From Microbacterium pullorum (GTDB lineage: Bacteria; Actinomycetota; Actinomycetes; Actinomycetales; Microbacteriaceae), in assembly GCF_014836535.1 (NCBI RefSeq), contig NZ_JACSQP010000003.1:382966-446965 (forward strand): a stretch of 64,000 bases of DNA. Reading direction: 5' to 3'. How positions within the stretch are numbered: position 1 is the first letter of the stretch; each line of letters starts with the position of its first letter. The notes beneath the pieces are model-generated. The model had not been told where the DNA came from and searched no databases. It was given only the letters and a program-made list of their open reading frames with translations. Below are positions 16,673 to 26,915 of this stretch, piece by piece. The translations under genes and the position numbers were made by a program.

Positions 16673-17845
16673 TCAGGACACTCCGAGGCGTCCGGACAGC
16701 ACCATGACGGCGGCACCACGCAGGACGATGTCTGCGCCTTGCTCCGTCATCCGCACGCGCAGACCCTCGTGGAACTCGGCGAGGGTGCGGGCGCGGAGGG
16801 TCTGGGCGGTCTGCTCTGCGAGCGGGCCGTCGAGCAGTTCCGGGGGGCCGGAGAGCACGATCTCCGACAGGTCCAGCGCGCCGACGACGGGCGCCAGGGC
16901 GATGCCCAGCCGTTCCCCGGCATCGCGGAGGATGCCGTCGCGGTCGGCGGCGCCGGCGGCGGCGAGCCGGGCGGTGAGGGCGGGCGCCGCCAACCAGGCC
17001 TCGAGGCATCCGTCCTTGCCGCACGCGCACGCAGGTCCCCCGTCGGTGCCGACGGTGACGTGGCCGATCTCACCCGCGGCGAAGCGGCCGCCGCGCATCG
17101 GCTGTCCGCCGGCGAGCAGACCCGAGCCGACACCGCGGTCGACTTTCACCAGCAGCACGTCTTCGCCGGCACCGCCGAAGGTGTACTCGGCGAGCACCGC
17201 GGCGTTGGCGTCGTTGGCCACGAGCACCGGGAGCCCCAGCGCGTCGGCGAGGATGGCCCGCAGCGCCAGACCCGACCAGCCGAAGGTGGGCGCGGTGAGC
17301 ACCACCCCGTCGTCGTCGACGATGCCGGGGGTGCCGATGCCGACGCCCAGCACCGGCGCGTGCGAGTCGGCGACGAGCTCGCGGACGAACGCGACCAGGG
17401 CGCCGACGACGGCGTCGCCTGCGGGGAGGGGGATCTCCCGCCGCACCACGATCTCGCCGTCGAGGGTGAGGACGGCACCCAGGATGCGGTCGCTGCCCGA
17501 CAGGTCGATGCCGACGATGCGGTGCCCGTCGCGATCGAGGTCGACCAGCATCCCGGGTTTGCCGGGGCCGGAGGCCTCGCGCGTGCCACGCTCGGCGATG
17601 AAGCCGTCGGCGATGAGCTCGGCGACGAGATCGGAGATCGTCACCCGGGTGAGCGCCGTCTCGCGGGCGAGGTCGGCACGACTCATCGCACCGCGCTGGA
17701 ACAGCGTCTGCAGCACGAGGGAGCGATTGTGTGCTCGCGCGTGCTCCGGCAGCACTTTGCCGCCGGGGCGCAGCGGGCGCGCGGCGCCATAGCCGCGCAG
17801 GGCGGTCTCGGAGGCGGGGTTTCGCAGGGCGTCGGTGCCGGGCAT
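16673..17845 (-). CDS. ROK-family transcriptional regulator
   Basis: This 390-residue NagC/XylR-type regulator has an N-terminal winged helix (about 30-90, SRADLARETALTRVTISDLV) and a ROK sugar-binding domain. It retains GEIGHVTVG and CACGKDGCLEA (zinc site). The N-terminal ATP loop is altered (DLSGSD instead of DxGGTK), as expected for a regulator without kinase activity. It heads the amino-sugar importer operon and probably controls it in response to a sugar or sugar phosphate. An inverted repeat and a -10-like TACTAA sit 5 bp before the ATG at 17845, so autoregulation and a leaderless start are plausible. Confidence 0.92.
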   Translation of the reverse strand: MPGTDALRNPASETALRGYGAARPLRPGGKVLPEHARAHNRSLVLQTLFQRGAMSRADLARETALTRVTISDLVAELIADGFIAERGTREASGPGKPGMLVDLDRDGHRIVGIDLSGSDRILGAVLTLDGEIVVRREIPLPAGDAVVGALVAFVRELVADSHAPVLGVGIGTPGIVDDDGVVLTAPTFGWSGLALRAILADALGLPVLVANDANAAVLAEYTFGGAGEDVLLVKVDRGVGSGLLAGGQPMRGGRFAAGEIGHVTVGTDGGPACACGKDGCLEAWLAAPALTARLAAAGAADRDGILRDAGERLGIALAPVVGALDLSEIVLSGPPELLDGPLAEQTAQTLRARTLAEFHEGLRVRMTEQGADIVLRGAAVMVLSGRLGVS

Positions 17846-17846
17846 G

Positions 17847-17867
17847 TTTGTTAGTAGAGCTTACGAA
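17847..17867. promoter_or_regulatory. Candidate operator of the ROK regulator
   Basis: TTTGTTAG and CTTACGAA form an imperfect inverted repeat, 6 of 8 positions matching, around a 5-bp centre. It covers the probable -10 and start region of the regulator gene. A/T-rich inverted repeats of this type are typical of ROK repressors. Two further GTTTGC/GTTTAC half-like sites lie at 17894-17912. Confidence 0.4.
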
Positions 17868-17975
17868 TGCCGCCCACGCAAGAGCGGGATCGCTGTTTGC
17901 GAGGACTGTTTACAAAAACGTTATGCAGACAGGTCCGCCCCTCGGTCCCGCACTCCCCTCTCACCGTGACCCACC

Positions 17976-18009
17976 CGTTGCCCCGAGTGCGGACCGCGTC
18001 CTTTACCAT
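17976..18009 (+). promoter_or_regulatory. Candidate promoter of the L,D-transpeptidase gene
   Basis: TTGCCC is followed after 18 bp by TTTACC (overlapping TACCAT), some 40 bp before the GTG chosen as start. This promoter placement argues against using the in-frame ATG at 17923 as the start codon. Confidence 0.35.
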
Positions 18010-18048
18010 GGGGAGGACGTATCGGAGCACGCAACCGGGGGGTGGAAC

Positions 18049-19539
18049 GTGACGGACGTAGTCACACGTACTGACATCGACGAATCTGACGACGCCACGG
18101 CAGACGATTCACCGACGCTCGCACTGGGCGCCACCGGCCATGACGACGGTGGCGGCGAGGCGCAGTGGGCACCGGCCGAACCCGCGCGCAAGAAGCGCCG
18201 ACTGGGCCTGTGGATCGGCATTCCGGTGGGCGTCGCTGCGCTCGGCGCCGTCGCGGCATCGTTCATGCTGATCGCGCCGGGCACCACCGTCGCGGGTGTC
18301 CCGGTGGGACTGCTCACCCCCGGTGCCGCCGGCCAGGCGATCGCGGAGCGCCTCGAGAGCACCGAGATCGTCGTCGGCGGCGGACAATCGGTGTCGGCCG
18401 CTGACCTCGGCGCGCAGCTGGATGCCCGCGAGATGGCCACCGCCGCCTTCGAGACGCGTCCCGCGTGGAACGTGACCCAGTGGTTCGGCGACCCCGTCCC
18501 CGCGACGGTCACGATCGATCCCGCTCTCACCGCAGCGGCTCTCCAGACGGCGGCGCCGGACCTGTACACCGTGCCGACCGACGCCGCGCTCACGTTCGAC
18601 CCCGCTTCCCAGACCTACGTCGTGACACCCGCCGTCGACGGCGAAGGCGTCGACCCGGCCGCCGTCGAAGCAGGCCTCCAGCAGGCGCTCGACGACGGTG
18701 CCACCACCGTCGTGCTCGATGAACCGGCCCTGGCCCCCGTCGCGCCGCTGACGACCACCGAGTCGGCCCAGGGCAGCGCCGACGTCCTCAACGCCATGCT
18801 CGACACCGCCGGCTTCTACGTCGGCGAGGAACGCACGGTTCCGATCGACCGTGCGGTGCTGGCATCCTGGATCACCCTCAGCACCGGAGAGGACGGCACG
18901 GTCGAATTCACCGCCGACCCCGCCGCCATCCAGCCCGTCGTCGACACCCTGCCGGGCCTGGTCGACCGCGCCGCGGTGGATGCCACCGTCATCACGAACA
19001 CGGCCGGCGAGCATCTCTGGGACATCCAAGCAGGCCAGGCCGGTCGGGCCCTGGAGACGACCGACGGCATCGCCGCCGGCTTCGCCGACCAGCTGGCCGA
19101 CGGCAACGCGGTGTACGCCCTCCCCGTCAAGGAGACGGAGTTCCAGACCACGGCGCTGGCCCGCACGATCGACGTCAACCTCAGCGCCCAGCGGGTGACC
19201 CTGTACGAGAACGGGGCCGCCGTCGACTCCTGGCTGGTCTCGACCGGCAAGCAGGGTGCCCCCACGTACACCGGCAACTACACGATCAACAGCATGTACC
19301 CCATGCAGACCCTGTACGGCACCTACCGCGGACCCAACGGTGAGCCTCGCGGCCCGTACGTGCAGCCCGACGTGAAGTGGATGATGTACTTCAACGGCGG
19401 TCAGGCCTTCCACGGCGTGTACTGGCACAGTAAATGGGGCACGCCCAGCAGCCACGGCTGCGTCGGCATGCCGGAGTGGCGCGCGGCACAGCTCTACGAC
19501 TGGGCAGCGCCCGGCGTCGAGGTGTCGATCCACTACTGA
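18049..19539 (+). CDS. Membrane-anchored L,D-transpeptidase (YkuD domain) with peptidoglycan-binding region
   Basis: This 496-residue enzyme forms 3-3 cross-links in peptidoglycan or attaches proteins to it. It has an acidic cytoplasmic N-terminus, one membrane segment after KKRRLG (about 46-70), and two repeated VanW/PGBD4-like regions (about 80-340). The C-terminal YkuD domain begins near IDVNLSAQRVTLYENG. The catalytic motif is HGVYWHSKWGTPSSHGCVGM with nucleophile C471. The GTG at 18049 is preferred because a promoter-like pair lies about 40 bp upstream; the ATG at 17923 remains possible. It is divergent from the ROK regulator with no evident functional link. Confidence 0.92.
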   Translation: MTDVVTRTDIDESDDATADDSPTLALGATGHDDGGGEAQWAPAEPARKKRRLGLWIGIPVGVAALGAVAASFMLIAPGTTVAGVPVGLLTPGAAGQAIAERLESTEIVVGGGQSVSAADLGAQLDAREMATAAFETRPAWNVTQWFGDPVPATVTIDPALTAAALQTAAPDLYTVPTDAALTFDPASQTYVVTPAVDGEGVDPAAVEAGLQQALDDGATTVVLDEPALAPVAPLTTTESAQGSADVLNAMLDTAGFYVGEERTVPIDRAVLASWITLSTGEDGTVEFTADPAAIQPVVDTLPGLVDRAAVDATVITNTAGEHLWDIQAGQAGRALETTDGIAAGFADQLADGNAVYALPVKETEFQTTALARTIDVNLSAQRVTLYENGAAVDSWLVSTGKQGAPTYTGNYTINSMYPMQTLYGTYRGPNGEPRGPYVQPDVKWMMYFNGGQAFHGVYWHSKWGTPSSHGCVGMPEWRAAQLYDWAAPGVEVSIHY

Positions 19540-19567
19540 CCGGCGCCCGCCCCCTATGGTGGCGAGC

Positions 19568-20545
19568 GTGCCACGATTCGATCTGACCCCGACAGAGCTG
19601 ACGGCGTACCGCCCCGACGTGCGCGAACCCGACGATTTCGACGACTTCTGGTCGCGGACGATCGCCGAGTCGCGCGACGCGGGGGGTGAGGTGCGACGGG
19701 TTCGCGTCGACACCCCCTTCACGGTGTTCGACGTCTACGACCTCACCTTCCCGGGCTTCGGCGGGGAGCCGGTGAGCGCCTGGCTGACCCTGCCGCGCGG
19801 CGCGACGGGCCCGCTCCCGGCGGTCGTCGAGTTCAACGGCTACGGCGGGGGGCGAGGTCTTCCCGGCGAGCGCAGCGACTGGGCCGCGGCCGGGTACGTG
19901 CACCTGTTCATGGACACCCGGGGGCAGGGATCGATGTGGGGATCGGGTGGCGACACCCCCGACCCGCACGGATCGGGCCCGAGCGCCACCGGGTTCCTCA
20001 CCCGCGGCATCGACGATCCCGAGAGCTACTACTACCGGCGCGTGTTCACCGACGGCGTGCGCGCGGTCGACGCGGTGCGGTCGCTGCCGGAGGTCGACCC
20101 CACCCGGGTGGCGATCGCCGGCGGCAGTCAGGGCGGCGGCATCACGCTCGCCGTCGCAGGCCTGGCCGAAGGGCTCGTCGCCGCGATGCCCGATGTGCCG
20201 TTCCTGTGCCACTTCGAGCGCGCCGTGGGGCTCACCGATCGGGACCCCTATCACGAGGTCGTTCGCTACCTGTCGGTGCATCGCGGTGCCGATGAGCGCG
20301 TCTTCGACACCCTGTCGTACTTCGACGGCGCGAACTTCGCCAAGCGGGCCACCGCGCCCGTGCTGTTCTCCGTGGCCCTCATGGACCCGGTGTGCCCGCC
20401 CTCGACGGTGTACGCCGCGTTCAACCACTACGCCGGCGACGACAAGCGCATCGAGGTGTACACCCACAACCAGCATGAGGGCGGGCAGGCGCACCAGTGG
20501 TTCGCGCAGGCGGCATTCCTCGCCGAGCGCGCGACCGCAGGGTGA
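19568..20545 (+). CDS. Carbohydrate esterase family 7 acetyl esterase (acetylxylan esterase/cephalosporin-C deacetylase-like)
   Basis: This 325-residue alpha/beta-hydrolase should remove acetyl groups from acetylated oligosaccharides. The triad is S187 in GGSQGG, D273 in LMDPVCPPST and H303 in HNQHEGG. RGQG (118-121) and the N-terminal DFDDFW are CE7 hallmarks. No signal peptide is present, so it is cytoplasmic and would act on imported sugars. The GTG at 19568 is chosen because TATGGT (19555-19560) is a -10 box 7 nt before it, giving a leaderless mRNA; the ATG at 19556 lies inside that box. It sits 3 kb from the mannan locus and could deacetylate acetylated mannan or xylan oligomers. Confidence 0.9.
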   Translation: MPRFDLTPTELTAYRPDVREPDDFDDFWSRTIAESRDAGGEVRRVRVDTPFTVFDVYDLTFPGFGGEPVSAWLTLPRGATGPLPAVVEFNGYGGGRGLPGERSDWAAAGYVHLFMDTRGQGSMWGSGGDTPDPHGSGPSATGFLTRGIDDPESYYYRRVFTDGVRAVDAVRSLPEVDPTRVAIAGGSQGGGITLAVAGLAEGLVAAMPDVPFLCHFERAVGLTDRDPYHEVVRYLSVHRGADERVFDTLSYFDGANFAKRATAPVLFSVALMDPVCPPSTVYAAFNHYAGDDKRIEVYTHNQHEGGQAHQWFAQAAFLAERATAG

Positions 20546-20607
20546 AATCCCGGTGACGGGTTCGCCCCGAAATGCGACGGGACGCGAAACCCCGTTACCC
20601 TGTGGGA

Positions 20608-21060
20608 ATGGCTGAGCTACGTGTAGAAGAACTGTCGGCATCCACGATCGTCGCGGTCAACAACATGTCGCTCAAGCCGGGGCAGGAGCGCTTCCTCGCC
20701 CCCGAGAGCTACGCGATCGCCGCGACGGTCGTGAACCCCTCGACGTCGTGGCAGCGCGTCGTGCTCGACGGCGACGAGGTGGTCGGATTCGTCAGCGCCA
20801 ACTTCGACCCCGAGGCGCCGCAGGAGCACTTCCGCTCCGTGCTGTGGCGCATCAATGTGGATGCCGATGACCAGGGCCGCGGCGTCGGCCGCTTCGCCGT
20901 CGAGGAGCTGCTGTCCGAGGCCCGCACGCGCGGCATGGACCACGTCAACGTCATCTACGAAGCCGGCACCGACGGCCCCGACACCTTCTTCCGCCGTGTC
21001 GGGTTCACCCCCGTCGGCGAGACGGAGTACGGCGAGACCGTCGCCGAAGTGCGTCTGTAA
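20608..21060 (+). CDS. GNAT-family acetyltransferase
   Basis: This 150-residue N-acetyltransferase is of unknown substrate. The acetyl-CoA-binding loop reads [16 protein letters not shown] strand with [13 protein letters not shown] precedes it, and the C-terminal [22 protein letters not shown] is typical of the fold. The ATG at 20608 follows TACCCT (20596-20601) by 6 nt with no ribosome site, so the message is probably leaderless. It is monocistronic and ends at a strong bidirectional hairpin shared with convergent icd. Antibiotic or small-molecule acetylation is as possible as protein acetylation. Confidence 0.85.
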   Translation: MAELRVEELSASTIVAVNNMSLKPGQERFLAPESYAIAATVVNPSTSWQRVVLDGDEVVGFVSANFDPEAPQEHFRSVLWRINVDADDQGRGVGRFAVEELLSEARTRGMDHVNVIYEAGTDGPDTFFRRVGFTPVGETEYGETVAEVRL

Positions 21061-21132
21061 TCCCGCCGAGCGCCCCGGCCCGGTACCCGATACGCGGCCC
21101 GAACCCGGCGGCGGCGCGGCGCCCGCCGGAAA

Positions 21133-21172
21133 CGACGATGCCCCGGCCGCGCGAGCGGCCGGGGCATCGTCG
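21133..21172. terminator. Perfect bidirectional hairpin between the GNAT gene and icd
   Basis: CGACGATGCCCCGGCCGC (21133-21150) pairs with GCGGCCGGGGCATCGTCG (21155-21172), an 18-bp perfect stem with loop GCGA. It sits between convergent stop codons and lacks a T-run. Confidence 0.8.
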
Positions 21173-21186
21173 TGGATGCCGCGGGG

Positions 21187-23406
<2,220 letters not shown>

Positions 23407-23435
23407 CCGTGTCTCTCCATTCACGAGCTGGATTG

Positions 23436-23449
23436 TCTCGATATCAAGA
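23436..23449. promoter_or_regulatory. Palindromic operator candidate upstream of icd
   Basis: TCTCGATATCAAGA is an inverted repeat with one mismatched pair. It lies 30 bp upstream of the icd start codon. The same motif, TCTCGATATCGAGA, occurs upstream of sucC. The regulator is unknown. The site also falls just beyond the stop codon of the alpha-galactosidase gene. Confidence 0.55.
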
Positions 23450-25615
23450 TACCCCGGGCACGTGTGAGCGTCCGCCGCGCACCCCCTCCGCCTGCAGGTG
23501 CAGCACGAAGGCCTGCGCCGGCCAGAGAGTGGGAAGCTGCAGTCCGACGCCGGTGAGCACGGCACCGGGCAGCACGGTCTCCCCCGCCGTGAACCACTCC
23601 GGCGCGACCCATCCGTAGGCGGCGTCCCCGATCTCGCGTCGCACCCGCACGCGGTAGCGGCGGTCGCCGTCGAGCCCGGGGATCTGCAGCCGCTCGGCTC
23701 GGGCGTCTTCGAGGCTCGCGACGGTCGCCACGATCACGACCGCCTCGTCGCCTGAGAGGAACGCCGTCGCCCGCCACGCCGGGTCGCGCAGCACCGGGTG
23801 GTGCACCTGCCCGGTGTGCACGATCGGGCGCAGCTGTTTGTACAGCGCCGCGAACCGGGCGAGCACCGCCGTCTCCTCGGGGTCGCACGACAGCAGGTCC
23901 CACTCGAACCCGGCCGAACCCATGAGACTCGTCGCCAGCCGATACGACAGCGTCGTGCGGCGCCCGGAGCTGTGGGCGTCGGTGGGGCCGACGTGCGCGC
24001 CGACGAGCTCCGGCGGCAGCAGCAGCCCCGTCCAGCGCTGGATGTCCTGCCGCTCGAGGGGGTCGTTCGAATCGCTCGCCCACACGCGGTCGCAGAGCTC
24101 GAGCATGCCGAGGTCGGTGCGCGCCCCGCCGCTGGAGCAGGATTCGATCTCGAGCAGCGGATGCCGCTTCTTGAGATCGCGGATGAGCCGGTACACCGCC
24201 GCCATCTGCGCGTGGCCGCCGGGGCGGCCCTCGTGCACGCTCTCGACGAGGTCGCGGTTGTGGTCCCACTTGATGAACTCGATCCCGAGTTCGCCGATGA
24301 GGGCATCCATCTGGTCGCGCACGTGCGCGAAGGCACCCGGGTGGGCGAGGTTCAGCACGTACTGCTGCCGCCACGACAGCGCCTCGGGGTGGTCGAGGTG
24401 TCCCGGCTCGTGCAGCAGCCAGTCGGGGTGCGCGCGGGCGAGGTCGGAGTCGAGACTCACCATCTCGGGCTCGAACCACAGCCCGAACTGCATGCCCCGC
24501 GCGTGCACATGCGCGGCGAGCGGGCCGAGGCCGTCGGGCCAGACGGTGCGGTCGACCACCCAGTCCCCGAGACTCGTGGAGTCGTCGCGGCGCCGGTGGA
24601 ACCAGCCGTCGTCGAGCACGAACCGCTCCACGCCGATCTCGGCGGCGCGGTCGGCGAGCGCCATCAGCGGCTCGGGCCGCTGGTCGAAGTACACCGCCTC
24701 CCACGTGTTGAGCACGAGCGGGCGCGGGGTGCGCGGATGCTGCGGGCGCGCCCGCAGCCAGGTGTGCACGCGGCCGGCGAACCCGTCGAGGCCGGCGGCG
24801 CTGTACACGAACGCGACGCGCGCCGCGGCGAAGTGCTCACCGCCGGCGAGCACGATCTCCCCCGGGCGCAGCAGCTCCCCCGCACCGATGAGCGGCACGG
24901 CGTCGGTGAGCCGGTCGGTGCGCAGGGTGACATCCGACGACCACGCGGGGTGCACGCCCCAGACCTCCCCGCCGCCCCACCGCGCGGTGCCGCGCGAGAC
25001 GATCGCGGCGATCGGCGCGTCGTGGCCGGGTCGCCCTCGCCGGGACTGGCGCACGGTCGCTCCGGGCGGAAGGCCCAGCGCCACCGGCCGCTTCTCGCGC
25101 GTCCACCGTCCGTCGAAGGTCAGCAGCGCATCGACCCCGGCCGGCACCGGCATCGTGGCTTCCAGCCAGCCGATCTCCACCGGCTCCGCGCCCTCGGCGA
25201 GCTCCAGCCGCTGCTGGACCCACACGACGCCGCCCGTCTCGATGGCGAGCCCGATCCGAAGTCGCAGGCCGGATGCCGCGTCGTCGGCGACGACGGTGAC
25301 CTCGGCGTCTCCGGCGTCGACTTCCGCCACGCGCCACCGCGGATGGTGCAGCACGCCCCGGCGGCGCAGCTCCATGCCGGGCCGCCCGGTGAACCCGTCG
25401 CCCTCCTGCGGCGACAGCGACACCTGCCAGGCCGCGTCGAGGGTGCCCGGCGGGGTCTGCCGGCTCAGCGCCGCCGACAGCGCCTCGAGGTCCGCTTCCG
25501 AGCGCGGGCCCAACGCCCGGCCCCAGTGCAGCACCGCCGGCAGCCGGTCGCCGTCCAGCTCGAGCACCACGGCGACGCCGTGGGCCTCGAGGTGCACGTG
25601 TCGCCTCGTCGTCAT
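23444..25615 (-). CDS. Alpha-galactosidase, glycoside hydrolase family 36
   Basis: This 723-residue GH36 enzyme would cut alpha-1,6-galactose from galactomannan or raffinose-type oligosaccharides. An N-terminal beta-supersandwich (to about 300) is followed by the barrel, starting near [14 protein letters not shown]. The catalytic nucleophile is D451 in [21 protein letters not shown] and [15 protein letters not shown] (515-518 region) supply the C-SGG-R-D and acid/base segments. There is no signal peptide, so it is cytoplasmic. The ATG at 25615 overlaps the LacI-regulator stop by 4 nt, so it is the second gene of the regulator operon. The divergent operon supplies mannosidase, mannanase and importer. 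Confidence 0.95.
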   Translation of the reverse strand: MTTRRHVHLEAHGVAVVLELDGDRLPAVLHWGRALGPRSEADLEALSAALSRQTPPGTLDAAWQVSLSPQEGDGFTGRPGMELRRRGVLHHPRWRVAEVDAGDAEVTVVADDAASGLRLRIGLAIETGGVVWVQQRLELAEGAEPVEIGWLEATMPVPAGVDALLTFDGRWTREKRPVALGLPPGATVRQSRRGRPGHDAPIAAIVSRGTARWGGGEVWGVHPAWSSDVTLRTDRLTDAVPLIGAGELLRPGEIVLAGGEHFAAARVAFVYSAAGLDGFAGRVHTWLRARPQHPRTPRPLVLNTWEAVYFDQRPEPLMALADRAAEIGVERFVLDDGWFHRRRDDSTSLGDWVVDRTVWPDGLGPLAAHVHARGMQFGLWFEPEMVSLDSDLARAHPDWLLHEPGHLDHPEALSWRQQYVLNLAHPGAFAHVRDQMDALIGELGIEFIKWDHNRDLVESVHEGRPGGHAQMAAVYRLIRDLKKRHPLLEIESCSSGGARTDLGMLELCDRVWASDSNDPLERQDIQRWTGLLLPPELVGAHVGPTDAHSSGRRTTLSYRLATSLMGSAGFEWDLLSCDPEETAVLARFAALYKQLRPIVHTGQVHHPVLRDPAWRATAFLSGDEAVVIVATVASLEDARAERLQIPGLDGDRRYRVRVRREIGDAAYGWVAPEWFTAGETVLPGAVLTGVGLQLPTLWPAQAFVLHLQAEGVRGGRSHVPGVS

Positions 25616-26634
25616 GGCATCCTCTCGTGCGGCGGGCGCTCGCCCGTGCCCCGCTCCAGTACCCAGGTCGCCAGCGCGATCTGCTGGGTGAACCCGGCAG
25701 GGTCGGCCATGCGCTCGATCGCCAGTGCCGCCGCGCGGCGGCCGAGTTCGAGCGGGTCGTAGCTGATGACGCTCACGCCCAGCACGTCGGCTGTGTCGAA
25801 GTCGTCGAACCCGATGAATGCAGTGCGGCCGTCGTCGCCGCGGTCGCGCAGCACCCGCAACGCGCTGATGGTGACGCGGTTGTTGCCGGCGATGAGCGCC
25901 GTGGGCGCGTCGTCGCGCGCGAGGAGGTCGGCGATGAGCCGATCGGCGGGCACCGTGAGGTCGTCGCCGAGTCGTTCCCAGCGATGCGAATCGTGGATGT
26001 CGTAGCGGGCGAGCGCGTCACGGTAGCCGCGCAGGCGCTCGGCCTGGGTGTACACCGAGGCCGGGTTGCAGACGTATCCGATGCGGCGGTGCCCGCGCGC
26101 CAGCAGGCGCGAGGTCGCGTCGAACACCCCGCGGTGGTTCTCGAGCACCACGGCGTCGGCGACGAGATTGCGCGCCGGCCGGTCGATGGCGATGACGGGG
26201 GTTCCCAGTTGACGCTCGCCTTCGAGGTAGGACTGGTCCTCGGCGACGGGGATGAGCAGCAGCGCGCCGATCCGCTGCGCCAGCAGCGCATCGGCGACCC
26301 GCTCCTCCCCTTCCGGGGTGTCGTCGGTGGTGGCCACGACCAGCCCGTACCCGGCGGCGGCCAGCTGCTTCTCGATGCCGGAGGCGACCTTGTAATAGAA
26401 CGGGTTGCCGAGCTCGCCCATGATGAACCCCACCGTGTTGGTGCCGCCGCCGCGGCGCAGTCCCCGCGCGAGCGTATTGGGGCGAAACCGCAGCCGCTTG
26501 GCGGCCGTGAGCACGCGTTCCGCCGTCTCGGGGGCGACCAGCTCGCGATGCGTGAACACCCGCGAGACCGTCTTCGAGCTCACCCCCGCGAGGCGCGCGA
26601 CATCGTCGAGCGTGGCCCGCTGCTGCACCGTCAT
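25612..26634 (-). CDS. LacI-family transcriptional regulator of the mannan/galactoside locus
   Basis: This 340-residue LacI/PurR-type repressor has an N-terminal helix-turn-helix (TLDDVARLAGVSSKTVSRVF, about 8-27) with hinge-like RPNTLARGLR. A periplasmic-binding-type sensor domain follows (GFIMGELGNPFYYKVASGIEKQL to VLERGTGERP). I prefer ATG at 26634: GAAGGG lies 8 nt upstream of it but only about 2 nt from the in-frame GTG at 26640. It is divergent from the importer-glycosidase operon and co-transcribed with the alpha-galactosidase. Candidate operators with a central CpG lie in the 281-bp intergenic region. The inducer is probably a galactoside or mannoside. Confidence 0.94.
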   Translation of the reverse strand: MTVQQRATLDDVARLAGVSSKTVSRVFTHRELVAPETAERVLTAAKRLRFRPNTLARGLRRGGGTNTVGFIMGELGNPFYYKVASGIEKQLAAAGYGLVVATTDDTPEGEERVADALLAQRIGALLLIPVAEDQSYLEGERQLGTPVIAIDRPARNLVADAVVLENHRGVFDATSRLLARGHRRIGYVCNPASVYTQAERLRGYRDALARYDIHDSHRWERLGDDLTVPADRLIADLLARDDAPTALIAGNNRVTISALRVLRDRGDDGRTAFIGFDDFDTADVLGVSVISYDPLELGRRAAALAIERMADPAGFTQQIALATWVLERGTGERPPHERMP

Positions 26635-26662
26635 CGGCACGTCCCTTCGTCGCGACCCGGCC

Positions 26663-26668
26663 AGGCTA
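26663..26668 (-). promoter_or_regulatory. -10 element of the lacI-galA promoter
   Basis: On the minus strand GTGCTAGCCTGG contains TAGCCT about 28 bp before the regulator ATG. A matching -35 is not obvious. Confidence 0.4.
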
Positions 26669-26731
26669 GCACCTCATCGCTCGATGACGACGTAGGACAT
26701 CGGAGCGGACATTTGCTGGACAGCGAACGGC

Positions 26732-26743
26732 CTCGAATTCGAG
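26732..26743. promoter_or_regulatory. Palindrome CTCGAATTCGAG in the divergent regulatory region
   Basis: This is a perfect 12-bp palindrome roughly midway between the two divergent promoters. Its AATT centre is less typical for LacI proteins than the GCGC-centred site at 26798. Confidence 0.35.
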
Positions 26744-26797
26744 AAACGCCTGATCCGAGGCTTGGTTTTCTGTGCGAGCGCCCTTCGGACAACGCGA

Positions 26798-26809
26798 GAC
26801 AGCGCTGTC
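26798..26809. promoter_or_regulatory. Candidate LacI-family operator GACAGCGCTGTC
   Basis: This is a perfect 12-bp palindrome with a central CpG, the hallmark of LacI/GalR operators (TGxxAxCGxTxxCA-like). It ends 9 bp before the -35 box of the importer operon. A half-site GACAGCG lies at about 26719. Repression of the mannan-utilisation operon by the adjacent regulator is the natural reading. Confidence 0.6.
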
Positions 26810-26818
26810 ATCCGACCC

Positions 26819-26848
26819 TTGCGCGGGTCGTGCGAACCCACCTAACCT
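26819..26848 (+). promoter_or_regulatory. Promoter of the mannan-utilisation operon
   Basis: TTGCGC (26819-26824), an 18-bp spacer and TAACCT (26843-26848) make a good vegetative promoter. About 60 nt of leader follow to the lipoprotein ATG, which has a GAGGAG ribosome site. Confidence 0.6.
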
Positions 26849-26915
26849 GGCGACGCGAAACCCCGCGAGGATGCGAGGCGCGAAGTTCGAGGGCGAACCG
26901 AAGAGGAGACATCAC

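Noticed and set aside
17923..18048. ATG at 17923 as the L,D-transpeptidase start
   Set aside because: The extra 42 residues are unlike the rest of the protein and a promoter-like pair lies within them; not excluded, but less likely than GTG 18049.
19556..19567. ATG at 19556 as the CE7 esterase start
   Set aside because: It lies within the TATGGT box that is correctly spaced for a leaderless GTG at 19568, and the family N-terminus begins with the PRFDL that follows.
20546..20595. Possible terminator ACGGGTTCG...CGAAACCCCGT between the CE7 esterase and GNAT genes
   Set aside because: The arms pair only with bulges, and the region also serves as promoter for the GNAT gene.
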